Shown: positions 1 through 5,845 of the stretch, piece after piece
Layout: every line of letters starts with the position of its first letter
Numbering within the stretch: position 1 is the first letter of the stretch
Source: AR5 sp041499965
GTDB taxonomy: Bacteria; Methylomirabilota; Methylomirabilia; Rokubacteriales; CSP1-6
Direction: 5' to 3'
Length of the DNA stretch: 8,689 bases
Assembly: GCA_041499965.1 (NCBI GenBank)
Contig: JBGQLG010000224.1
Span: forward strand, 1 to 8,689
The notes under the pieces: model-generated
What the model was told of the DNA's origin: nothing
What the model saw: only the letters and a program-made list of their open reading frames with translations
The model's database searches: none
Position numbers and translations under genes: made by a program

Positions 1-738
1 CGCGTGCACGCGGGCGACCGGATCCTCGGTGGCCGCGTTGACGACGTGGGTGGCGCCGAACTCCTCGGCCCAGGCCAGCTTCTGCGGCATGACGTCCACC
101 GCGATGATCTTCCCGGCGCCGACCAGGCGCGCCGCCTGGATCGTGTTCAATCCCACGCCGCCGCAGCCGAACACCGCCACGCTGGCGCCGGGCGGGACCT
201 TGGCGCGGTTGAAGACCGGACCGGCGCCGGCCAGCACGCCGCAGCTCACCAGGCAGACGACGTCGAGCGGCGCGTCCTTGCGAATCGGGATCACGCTGAC
301 CTCGGGCAGCACGGAGTGGGTGGCGTAGCCGGCCACCTGCAGGAAGTGGTGCAGGCTGGTCGCGCCCTTGCGGAAGCGCGAGGTGCCGTCGAGCATGAGC
401 CAGCGCGGCTTGTCGCGCAGCGCGCACATCGTCGGCTGGCCGCCGATGCAGTAGCCGCAGCGGCCGCACGAGGGAATGTAGCTCGAGCACACGTGATCGC
501 CGGGCTTGACGGTCTCCACGCCGGGGCCGATGCGCTCGACGACGCCGGAGGCCTCGTGGCCGAGGATCACCGGCAGCGGATGCGGATAGTCGCCGTTGAT
601 CACGTGGTAGTCGCTGTGGCAGACGCCGTTGGCCTTCCACCGCACCTGCACCTCGTGCGGTCCCGGCTCCAGCAGCTCGACGTCCTCGATGACCAGGGGC
701 TTCTTCGCCTCGTACAGCACGGCCGCGGTCGCTTGCAT
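1..738 (-). CDS. Zinc-dependent alcohol dehydrogenase, class III-like (C-terminus outside window)
   Basis: Medium-chain dehydrogenase expected to oxidise an alcohol or reduce an aldehyde with NAD(P) in the cytoplasm. The first 246 residues are visible; the family usually has about 350-370, so roughly a third lies beyond the left edge. The N-terminal catalytic domain has Cys40 (NGVCHSD) and His61-Glu62 (GHEASG), with Cys166 (VSCGV) as the third catalytic zinc ligand. Cys91, Cys94, Cys97 and Cys105 form the structural-zinc lobe. The Rossmann part begins with the glycine motif GCGGVG at 191-196, followed by Asp215 at the end of the next strand, where NAD-preferring enzymes bind the adenosine ribose. 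The ATG start is preceded by GAGGAG (746-751) with 7 nt spacing. It follows the amidohydrolase by 16 nt, so the two are probably co-transcribed. Family is clear; the substrate is not, and formaldehyde/thiol-adduct or NDMA-dependent relatives are possible. Confidence 0.95.
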   Translation of the reverse strand, partial: MQATAAVLYEAKKPLVIEDVELLEPGPHEVQVRWKANGVCHSDYHVINGDYPHPLPVILGHEASGVVERIGPGVETVKPGDHVCSSYIPSCGRCGYCIGGQPTMCALRDKPRWLMLDGTSRFRKGATSLHHFLQVAGYATHSVLPEVSVIPIRKDAPLDVVCLVSCGVLAGAGPVFNRAKVPPGASVAVFGCGGVGLNTIQAARLVGAGKIIAVDVMPQKLAWAEEFGATHVVNAATEDPVARVHA

Positions 739-745
739 GGCAGAT

Positions 746-751
746 CTCCTC
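746..751 (-). promoter_or_regulatory. Shine-Dalgarno site of the alcohol dehydrogenase
   Basis: GAGGAG on the minus strand lies 7 nt before the ATG at 738 and just after the stop codon of the amidohydrolase. It fixes the start of the dehydrogenase and supports independent ribosome entry within a shared transcript. Confidence 0.75.
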
Positions 752-754
752 GTC

Positions 755-2011
755 TCAGTGCGGGTGGCGGGGCGGGGGCTTGTGGAGCACGCCGTCCTTC
801 ATGAGCATGCGCAGCGCGTCGCGCTCCTGCAGGATGGCGATGTCGGCCAGCGGATCGCCGTCCACCAGCAGCAGGTCGGCCAGCGCGCCCGGCGCGACGA
901 CGCCCAGCTCGCCCGGCCGGCCCATCAGCTCGCCGCCCAGGCGCGTCGCCGCGACCAGCGTCTCCATCGGCGAGAAGCCGAGGACCTTCACGAAGAGCCA
1001 GAGGTCTCGCGCGTAGGTGCCGTGAGGCGTCGGCGGGAAGCCGTAGTCGCCGCCGGGCAGCAGGCGGACGCCGCGCCGGCGCAGCTGAGCCACCGCGTCG
1101 ATGGACACCTCCAGCTCGTGCTGGAACGCACGGGCTCGCTCGGGGGTGACGCCCCACTGGCCGGCGGCCTGGCTCAGGTTGTAGGTGAGGCCGAGGGCGG
1201 GACCGACGAAGACGCGATCGCGCGCGGCTTCCAGCGCGTCCAGCGCCCGCTCGTCGGCGTAGTTGGCGTGATAGATGACCTCGACGCCGTGGCGGAGGGC
1301 CAGCATGATCGACTCCGCACTGCGGCAGTGCGCGGCCACGCGCAGGCGGGCCGCTCGCGCCACCTCCATCGCCGCCGCGATCTCGTCGTCGGACATCGGC
1401 GTCTGCTCGGAGGGAAAGGCCGAGGTGCCGAGATCGCCCGAGAGATTGAGCTTGAGGAGATCGACGCCCTCGCGGGCCAGGAGTCGGCAGACGCGGCGGA
1501 TCTGGTGGGGCCCGTCGGCCACCCAGGCGAAGGTCGGCGTCTCGACGTGGGGCAGGTGGCGCAGGTTGCTGTCGCCGAGACCGCCGGTCACCGTGATCTC
1601 GGGGCCGTTGGCGAGCAGCCGGGGGCCGGGCACGCGGCCCGCCTCGATCTCGCGCTTGAGGACGACGTCGAGACGCGGCTTGGGCGCCGCCGCCGAGAAC
1701 GCGCTGGTGTAGCCGCAGTCGAGCATGGTCCGCGCGTTGCGCACGGTCAGCAGCATGTGCTCCTCGGGCGGCAGCCGCGTCAGCTCGTAGGAGGGCAGGT
1801 CGGCCAGCCCGATGTGCGCGTGGGATTCGATCAGCCCCGGCATGAGCATCCCGCTGCGGCCGTCGATCACCGTGGCGTCGCCCGCCGGTGGTGGCGTCGC
1901 TCCCGGTGTGACCTCGGCGATGCGCGGCCCCTCGACGCGCACACTGCCGGCGAACGGTACCCGGCCGGTGCCGTCGAGGACCCGCACGTTGGTGATCAGC
2001 CAGGGCGTCAT
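755..2011 (-). CDS. Metal-dependent amidohydrolase, imidazolonepropionase-like (COG1228 type)
   Basis: A 418-residue amidohydrolase-superfamily enzyme that should hydrolyse an amide, lactam or dipeptide-like bond at a metal centre in a TIM barrel. The small beta-sandwich part is split between the N-terminus (LITNVRVLDGTG, 5-16) and the C-terminus (APGALADLLLVDGDP), as usual. Metal-site candidates are His64 and His66 (LIESHAHIG), Lys187 (LLKLNLSG) as the possible carboxylated lysine, His228 (AAHCRS), His248 (IYHANY) and Asp322 (GGDYGFP). The last motif is usually GTDAG or GSDSG in relatives, so the surroundings of the catalytic Asp differ. No signal peptide is visible, so it is probably cytoplasmic. 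The ATG lies 3 nt after the stop codon of the gluconolactonase remnant and has no strong ribosome site of its own, which suggests coupling to that short ORF. Known relatives include Xaa-Pro/Xaa-Arg dipeptidases and imidazolonepropionase; the substrate cannot be named from sequence. Confidence 0.93.
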   Translation of the reverse strand: MTPWLITNVRVLDGTGRVPFAGSVRVEGPRIAEVTPGATPPPAGDATVIDGRSGMLMPGLIESHAHIGLADLPSYELTRLPPEEHMLLTVRNARTMLDCGYTSAFSAAAPKPRLDVVLKREIEAGRVPGPRLLANGPEITVTGGLGDSNLRHLPHVETPTFAWVADGPHQIRRVCRLLAREGVDLLKLNLSGDLGTSAFPSEQTPMSDDEIAAAMEVARAARLRVAAHCRSAESIMLALRHGVEVIYHANYADERALDALEAARDRVFVGPALGLTYNLSQAAGQWGVTPERARAFQHELEVSIDAVAQLRRRGVRLLPGGDYGFPPTPHGTYARDLWLFVKVLGFSPMETLVAATRLGGELMGRPGELGVVAPGALADLLLVDGDPLADIAILQERDALRMLMKDGVLHKPPPRHPH

Positions 2012-2014
2012 CGC

Positions 2015-2242
2015 TCAGCCGCCGGCCGCGCCCTGGGTGTTCACGTAGCGCGAGCACCGGAACCCGGTGGCCAGCCGCTCCACCTTGGTGGCGGCGAGCC
2101 GGTAGCGCGCGAAGCTCGGGTCCACGACCTGGATGGCCGGGTCCGGGTAACGCTGGCTCGGCTGCCACGGCGCGAAGGCCCGCGGCGCCGCCGCCAGCGT
2201 GGTGGCCGCCGCTCCTGCCACGAGAAAGGTCCGTCGGGTCAT
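2015..2242 (-). pseudogene. Internally deleted Tat-exported SMP-30/gluconolactonase-like remnant
   Basis: A 75-residue ORF that looks like the two ends of a much longer protein. Residues 1-24 are a Tat signal (RRTFLVAG, then an Ala/Thr-rich stretch). Residues 31-62 (RYPDPAIQVVDPSFARYR through VERLATGFR) resemble the start of bacterial SMP-30/gluconolactonase/LRE proteins, which normally continue with a WAEGPVW-like motif into a six-bladed beta-propeller. Here the next residues are Cys-Ser-Arg and then YVNTQGA, which I recall as the typical C-terminal tail of the same family. The propeller, roughly 230-280 residues, is therefore missing, and the join at about 2048-2057 is in frame. Such a product could not bind metal or hydrolyse a lactone. 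The ORF sits 19 nt after the TldD/PmbA-type gene and ends 3 nt before the amidohydrolase, so its translation may still feed ribosomes to that gene. Family assignment rests on remembered consensus, not a search. Confidence 0.72.
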
Positions 2243-2261
2243 CCGCGCTAGAGTATCGCGG

Positions 2262-3824
2262 TCAGGGCGGCGGCGCCTGGCCCTCGGCGATCGCGTCCAC
2301 GCGGACGCCGGCCACGGCGATCTCGGGCGCGTAGACGACCTCGTCGGCCGCCCACACGATCGTCCCCTTCACGTCTCCGGTCACCCCGACCACCTTCTCG
2401 AGGAAGGTGGCGACGTTGTCGTTGATCCGCAGCGTGTTCGGCTTGAGCGGCGCCGCAAGCTTGCCGTCGCGGATGAGGTAGGAGTCGGCCACGACCGTGC
2501 AGGTGAAGTCGCCAGCCCGCAGCCCATTGATCGGGTACGTGTACCAGATGCGCCCGACGTAGAGCCCGTCGCCGACCTGCTGCAGCAGCGACTCGCGCGA
2601 GACCGGCTCGCGCCCCTCGACGACGACGTTGGAGGCCGCGACGCCGGGCTGCGTGTCGAACTGCCGGCCGCCGCCGGCGCCGAAGCGGAAGCCGTTGCGC
2701 GCCACCAGCGCTGCCGCCGCCTCGGGGCCGGTGGCGCCGAGCTTGTCGGCCAGGGCAGGGTCGCGCAGCAGACGCTGCGACTCATACCAGCTCGCGAGGC
2801 AGCCCGTGAGCACGCCGTCGCGGATCAGGTCCGTGCGTCCGGTCGGCAGCCCCTCGCAGGTGATGCCCTTGGAGCCCACGCGGCCCGGCAGCGCGCCGTG
2901 GTCGTAGATCGACAGCGCCGGCGAGGCGACCGTGTGGCTGAGCTTGCCCAGGAACGGCGTGGACGACGAGTAGAACGCGCTCGCGTGGCAGGCGGGGATC
3001 ACGAGGTTGTTGAGGATGTCAGCAACGGGCTGGCGGCCGAATACGACCGTGTAGCGCCCGGAGGGCACGCGCTCACCGCCGATCGCGTCGATCGCCGCCT
3101 GCGCCGCCTGGGCGCCCGCCTCGTCGGTGAACTCGGCCAGCCGCGTGGCGGTCGACCAGCCCGAGCCCTTGGCCTCGGCCGCCTCGACCATCGCGGTCAC
3201 GAAGGCGGTGATCAACGCCGACTCGTCGGTCTGAACCTCGGGCATGTACGTGGACACCAGCCCGATGCGCTCCTGCAGGATCGTGACGTCGCCGCCCAGG
3301 ATGAGGCCCAGCCCGCGCAGGCGCGCGTCGTCGCCGCCCGCCAGCTCGGCCAGCCGCGAGGACGCCAGGAACGTGCGCAGCGCGCCGCTGACGATGGTCC
3401 AGCCCGCCTCGACCAATTGCTCGTCGGAGACCGCCATCAGCTCGGGGTCGTGGTAACCCACAAGCGTGCGCCGCTCGCGCGGGGGCTTCGGCAGCGAGAC
3501 GAACTCGGGATCGGCGACGGCCGCCCGCCGCGCCTTGTCGAGGGCACGCTGGGCCCCGGCCGCGCTCAAATCACTCGGCTCGCTACCGAATCCAACCAGC
3601 CGCCCGCCATCCACCGCGAACACCGCCTGGATCCCGAGCCCATACGACTCGACCGACTTCGGCTCCTCGACCCCGTTGCAGGGAATGTGTGACGTGTAAT
3701 TGAGCCGCGTGAGCAACGCCGCGTTTGACGCCACGAAGACTTCGACCTCCAGCACGTCGGGCCGCGCCCGTGCGATATCGAACGCCGCTTGCGCGGCGCG
3801 AGCCAGATCCGCGATATCCGGCAT
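2262..3824 (-). CDS. TldD/PmbA (TldE) family protein without the HExxxH zinc motif
   Basis: A 520-residue member of the TldD/TldE family; the well-studied E. coli proteins form a TldD-TldE protease that acts on unfolded peptides, for example in microcin B17 maturation and CcdA degradation. The N-terminal domain shows the usual glycine motif (SYGLGIQAVF, 60-69) and a GFGSEPSDLS segment (78-87). The C-terminal domain starts near GRYTVVFG (256-263) and contains LPGRVGSKGITCEGLPTGR (312-330), INGLRAGDF (432-440) and PNTLRINDN (462-470), typical of the family. The HExxxH site of catalytic TldD is absent; the comparable stretch reads IPACHASAFYSSSTPF (276-291), so it resembles the non-catalytic TldE/PmbA partner. 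It is longer than the usual 430-460 residues, with an extra-looking stretch at about 345-395. No TldD partner is in this window; the upstream neighbour is a deacetylase behind a 270-nt gap. No clear Shine-Dalgarno precedes the ATG, so the start is slightly uncertain. Confidence 0.88.
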   Translation of the reverse strand: MPDIADLARAAQAAFDIARARPDVLEVEVFVASNAALLTRLNYTSHIPCNGVEEPKSVESYGLGIQAVFAVDGGRLVGFGSEPSDLSAAGAQRALDKARRAAVADPEFVSLPKPPRERRTLVGYHDPELMAVSDEQLVEAGWTIVSGALRTFLASSRLAELAGGDDARLRGLGLILGGDVTILQERIGLVSTYMPEVQTDESALITAFVTAMVEAAEAKGSGWSTATRLAEFTDEAGAQAAQAAIDAIGGERVPSGRYTVVFGRQPVADILNNLVIPACHASAFYSSSTPFLGKLSHTVASPALSIYDHGALPGRVGSKGITCEGLPTGRTDLIRDGVLTGCLASWYESQRLLRDPALADKLGATGPEAAAALVARNGFRFGAGGGRQFDTQPGVAASNVVVEGREPVSRESLLQQVGDGLYVGRIWYTYPINGLRAGDFTCTVVADSYLIRDGKLAAPLKPNTLRINDNVATFLEKVVGVTGDVKGTIVWAADEVVYAPEIAVAGVRVDAIAEGQAPPP

Positions 3825-3924
3825 GCTAATGAATCTCGTGAAGCGTGGTGGTGCCGAGGGCCGGGCGCGGGGCTCGCGGGCGCGCCATCATGGCGAGCCG
3901 TCGTCGCCGTTCGAGCGGAGGGCT

Positions 3925-3938
3925 CGGCTCGCGAGCCG
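3925..3938. repeat. Perfect 14-nt palindrome inside the left arm
   Basis: CGGCTCGCGAGCCG reads identically on both strands. It lies at the inner end of the left arm of the larger inverted repeat, overlapping the 9-nt block matched to 3993-4001. It could nucleate an alternative local hairpin or be a dyad binding site; with this base composition chance cannot be excluded. Confidence 0.55.
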
Positions 3939-3960
3939 GCCACGATTCGACTTGTCCACG

Positions 3961-3985
3961 CCCCAGCCCCCTCTGGGGGATGGGG
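3961..3985. repeat. C/G-rich hairpin at the centre of the inverted repeat
   Basis: CCCC-AG-CCCCC, loop TCT, then GGGGG-AT-GGGG gives about ten pairs with one G/A mismatch (3966 against 3980). It forms the apical region between the two long arms. No run of T (in either reading direction) follows it, so it is not a standard intrinsic terminator, although it would be a very stable RNA or cruciform tip. Confidence 0.65.
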
Positions 3986-4094
3986 GGCCCGAGCGAGCCG
4001 AACCCGGAGCGAGTTACGGCGACAGGCGAGCCATGCTGGCGCGCCCGCGCCCCCCACGCGCGCTCCCCGGCGTCACCCGATTCCACGAGCGCCA

Positions 4095-4835
4095 CTAGAG
4101 CTGGCCGAAGTGCCGCAGCTCGATGCCGAGCGCCGCAACGGCCGCGCGCGCAGTGGCGGTGCCGAGGCCGGTCATCTCGACCTCGCGCTGGCGGCCGTAG
4201 CGGCTGTAGCCGAGGTCGTCGTCGAAGCGCCCGGGGTGGCACATGAACTCCGACACGCCGGGCGGCAGCGCGCGCAGGTGGGCGAGCGTGCGGGCCGCCG
4301 ACCAGTAGGCGTCGGGTCCCGACTCGCCGAAGAAGTGATCGGTCGTGCGCAACCCGGCGCTGCGCGCCCGCGTCCGGGCCGCGTCGTCCTGGCTGCGCAC
4401 CGGCAGGCCGAACCCGCGGGCCACCTCCAGCACCACGTCGCGTACCGGGACGTACAGCCCCACGTGATGGTGCGTGTCCAGGTGCGTGGGCAGCCGGCCC
4501 ACCAGCTTCTCGAAGCGGCCGATCTGCGCCTGCACCTCGGCGCGCACCTCGCGCGCCTCGGCGCCGGCGGCGGCGCGCCGCGCGTCGCGAACGAAGGCGC
4601 CGCCGCCGTCCACGAGCGAGCGGGCGCGGGTCAGCGGCCGGCCCAGCGTGAGGTTCACGTGCAGCCCCAGGCCGAGCCCGGCGTCGCGCGCCTCGGCGAG
4701 CTGGGCGCGATCGGGGTCGGCGGTGACGAGCACGGTGGTGCTGGTGACGATGCCGAGCCGGTGGGCGGCCAGGATCCCGGCGCTCACGCCGCGGGTCAGC
4801 CCGAAGTCGTCGGCGTTCACGATCAGCGTCCTCAC
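4095..4835 (-). CDS. YdjC/ChbG-family carbohydrate deacetylase
   Basis: A 246-residue metal-dependent deacetylase of the YdjC fold, which in characterised members (E. coli ChbG) removes an acetyl group from chito-oligosaccharides; HpnK of hopanoid gene clusters is a relative. The N-terminus VRTLIVNADDFGLT carries the DD pair (Asp9-Asp10). His59 (LGLHVNLT) and the His run 122-124 (THLDTHHHVG) are the other expected metal ligands, and the C-terminal SEFMCHPG (195-202) is the usual YdjC signature. I chose the GTG at 4835 because it sits directly before the conserved strand, overlaps the methyltransferase stop as GTGA and has GAGGGA (4844-4849) 8 nt upstream; a longer reading from further upstream would run through the methyltransferase. 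No signal peptide. Substrate unknown; the neighbours contain no obvious chitin, hopanoid or glycosyltransferase gene. Confidence 0.93.
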   Translation of the reverse strand: MRTLIVNADDFGLTRGVSAGILAAHRLGIVTSTTVLVTADPDRAQLAEARDAGLGLGLHVNLTLGRPLTRARSLVDGGGAFVRDARRAAAGAEAREVRAEVQAQIGRFEKLVGRLPTHLDTHHHVGLYVPVRDVVLEVARGFGLPVRSQDDAARTRARSAGLRTTDHFFGESGPDAYWSAARTLAHLRALPPGVSEFMCHPGRFDDDLGYSRYGRQREVEMTGLGTATARAAVAALGIELRHFGQL

Positions 4836-5527
4836 GGTCGCCGTCCCTCGATCACGAAGCGCTCCACGCCGGACGGCATCCCGGACGGCAGCGTGCCCTC
4901 GGCGTCGAGCGCGCGCAGGTGATCGAGCCGCTCGTAGCCGATGCGGGGAAACGACTGGATCTCGCTGCCGACGATCCGTGGCGTCAATCCCGCCGCCTCG
5001 CATCGGGCGAACGCCGCCTTGCAACCGAGGAAGGCGAAGATCGTGAAGACGAGTCGCCCGCCCGGCGTCAGATGCGCGGGCGCGCCGGCGATGAGCCGGT
5101 CGAGGAGCACCCAGCCGTCGACGCCACCGTTGTCGGCCGCGGCCGTCGCATCCGTGCGCTCACGCCCGGGCGGCGTCGGCATCTGGGGTGGGTTGGTCGC
5201 GATCAGGTCAAAGCGCTCGCCGGCCACCGGCGTGTAGGCGTCGCCGAGGCGGGCGTCGATCGTCACCCCGTTGAGGGCGGCGTTGGCGCGGATGATCTCG
5301 ACGGCGGCGGGCACGATGTCGGTGGCCACCACACGGGCGCCGGCCCGCGCCGCCAGCACCGCAGCCAGGCCGAGCCCCGCGCCGATCTCCAGCACGCGTT
5401 CGCGGGGTTGGACGATCAGGTGGCGGCAGAAGAAGAGCGAGCCCGCCTTGGGCGGCTGCACGCCATCGGGGACCCGGAAGACGCAGTCGCGATACAGGTA
5501 GAGGAGCGTGCCGGCGTCGGCGGTCAC
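4832..5527 (-). CDS. Small-domain SAM methyltransferase (RsmC/HemK-like)
   Basis: A 231-residue class I methyltransferase, cytoplasmic. Motif I is VLEIGAGLGLAAV (45-57), with acidic Asp70 (VATDIVP) closing strand 2 to hold the SAM ribose, a GDAY segment at 95-98, and NPPQMP (112-117) as motif IV. An NPP-type motif is typical of methyltransferases acting on planar nitrogen, such as glutamine side chains (HemK/PrmC) or RNA/DNA bases (RsmC), but the tyrosine of NPPY is replaced by Gln here. An N-terminal segment rich in hydrophobic and aromatic residues (LLYLYRDCVF, 8-17) precedes the SAM domain. The GTG start at 5527 overlaps the previous stop as GTGA, and the stop overlaps the deacetylase start in the same way, so it is translationally coupled on both sides. 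The target is not identifiable; a role in rRNA, tRNA, protein or small-molecule methylation is equally open. Confidence 0.88.
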   Translation of the reverse strand: MTADAGTLLYLYRDCVFRVPDGVQPPKAGSLFFCRHLIVQPRERVLEIGAGLGLAAVLAARAGARVVATDIVPAAVEIIRANAALNGVTIDARLGDAYTPVAGERFDLIATNPPQMPTPPGRERTDATAAADNGGVDGWVLLDRLIAGAPAHLTPGGRLVFTIFAFLGCKAAFARCEAAGLTPRIVGSEIQSFPRIGYERLDHLRALDAEGTLPSGMPSGVERFVIEGRRP

Positions 5528-5835
5528 TTCCCCTGCACTTTGCGGAAGTAGAGCCGGAGCGCCTCCTTGAGCTGGGCCCGCGCGCCGGCCGAGGTCTGGG
5601 CGTCCTCCAGCGTGTCGAGCTCGATCGGCAGCGGCACGCCCTCCTTCTTCACGCCGTCCAGCTCGGCGGTGAGCCCGCACCGCTCGTCGGATTCGGTGAA
5701 CACGAGCTTGGCCTTCTGGAAGGTCCGGTCGTCGCGCGCGATCTGCTCGACGGTCTCGACCAGCAGCCGCTTGATCGCCTCGGCGTCGCCGCTCGGAATG
5801 GTCGAGAACGCCGCCGTGAGCGTCACCTCCGCCAT
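5524..5835 (-). CDS. Conserved-looking 103-residue protein of unknown function
   Basis: I do not recognise this protein. It is an acidic/basic mixed, soluble-looking product with no signal peptide or membrane segment. The pattern suggests an alpha/beta fold: a strand (VTLTAAF), a helix (GDAEAIKRLLVETVEQIARD), a strand (KAKLVFTE), a possible strand near CGLTAEL, a proline-rich linker (GVPLPIELD) and a C-terminal helix (ARAQLKEALRLYFRKV). Only one cysteine (Cys53) is present and no catalytic motif stands out. The ATG has a strong AGGAGG (5840-5845) whose first bases lie inside the stop codon of the alpha/beta hydrolase, 8 nt away, and its stop overlaps the methyltransferase GTG. This placement and the clean ribosome site argue that it is a real gene. 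It could be an accessory or partner protein of either neighbour. Confidence 0.8.
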   Translation of the reverse strand: MAEVTLTAAFSTIPSGDAEAIKRLLVETVEQIARDDRTFQKAKLVFTESDERCGLTAELDGVKKEGVPLPIELDTLEDAQTSAGARAQLKEALRLYFRKVQGK

Positions 5836-5839
5836 GATG

Positions 5840-5845
5840 CCTCCT
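5840..5845 (-). promoter_or_regulatory. Shine-Dalgarno embedded in the upstream stop codon
   Basis: AGGAGG lies 4 nt before the ATG at 5835. Its first two bases (AG) are the last two of the TAG stop codon of the alpha/beta hydrolase (5844-5846). The arrangement supports tight translational linkage and decides the start of the 103-residue gene. Confidence 0.75.

Larger units (their letters stand above)
3835..4089. repeat. Long imperfect inverted repeat filling the intergenic gap
   Basis: The gap between the deacetylase stop and the PmbA-type start holds two arms of about 105 nt in inverted orientation (about 3835-3938 and 3990-4089) around a centre of about 50 nt. Exact matched blocks in register are 3835-3840 with 4084-4089 (CTCGTG), 3875-3887 with 4037-4049 (13 nt), 3889-3894 with 4030-4035 (CATGGC), 3903-3910 with 4016-4023 (8 nt) and 3924-3932 with 3993-4001 (9 nt). 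Between the blocks the arms align with mismatches and small indels. The outer ends lie about 5 nt from the deacetylase stop and 10 nt from the next ATG, so the element fills the gap. A transcript would fold into one long hairpin. It could be a palindromic intergenic element, a MITE-like insertion or an RNA processing/termination structure; no gene, tRNA or promoter is recognisable in it. Confidence 0.8.

Noticed and set aside
600..2168. Minus-strand open frame of 522 codons in an alternative phase
   Set aside because: It overlaps the amidohydrolase, the remnant and the dehydrogenase start in another phase; the composition is Arg/Ala/Pro-rich with no motif.
629..2251. Long plus-strand open frame of 540 codons
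   Set aside because: It is antisense to the amidohydrolase and the remnant. Its product is Arg/Gly/His-rich without motifs, as expected for a shadow frame in GC-rich DNA.
2199..3692. Plus-strand open frame of 497 codons
   Set aside because: It is antisense to the PmbA/TldE gene and has no recognisable domain.
3975..3987. G-quadruplex at the G-runs
   Set aside because: Only two separate G-runs are present, fewer than the four tracts normally required, and they pair with the adjacent C-runs.
3938..3990. Intrinsic terminator at the C/G hairpin
   Set aside because: The hairpin is stable but no T-rich tract follows in either direction, so a standard Rho-independent terminator is not supported.
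3826..4242. Small open frames in the intergenic inverted repeat
   Set aside because: Frames on both strands run into neighbouring genes, are Arg/Pro/Ala-rich and lack ribosome sites or motifs; they follow from the GC-rich palindrome.
4836..5024. N-terminal extension of the deacetylase to an upstream ATG at 5024
   Set aside because: The added 63 residues are Arg-rich shadow of the methyltransferase. The conserved strand begins exactly at the GTG at 4835, which has a Shine-Dalgarno and a GTGA overlap.
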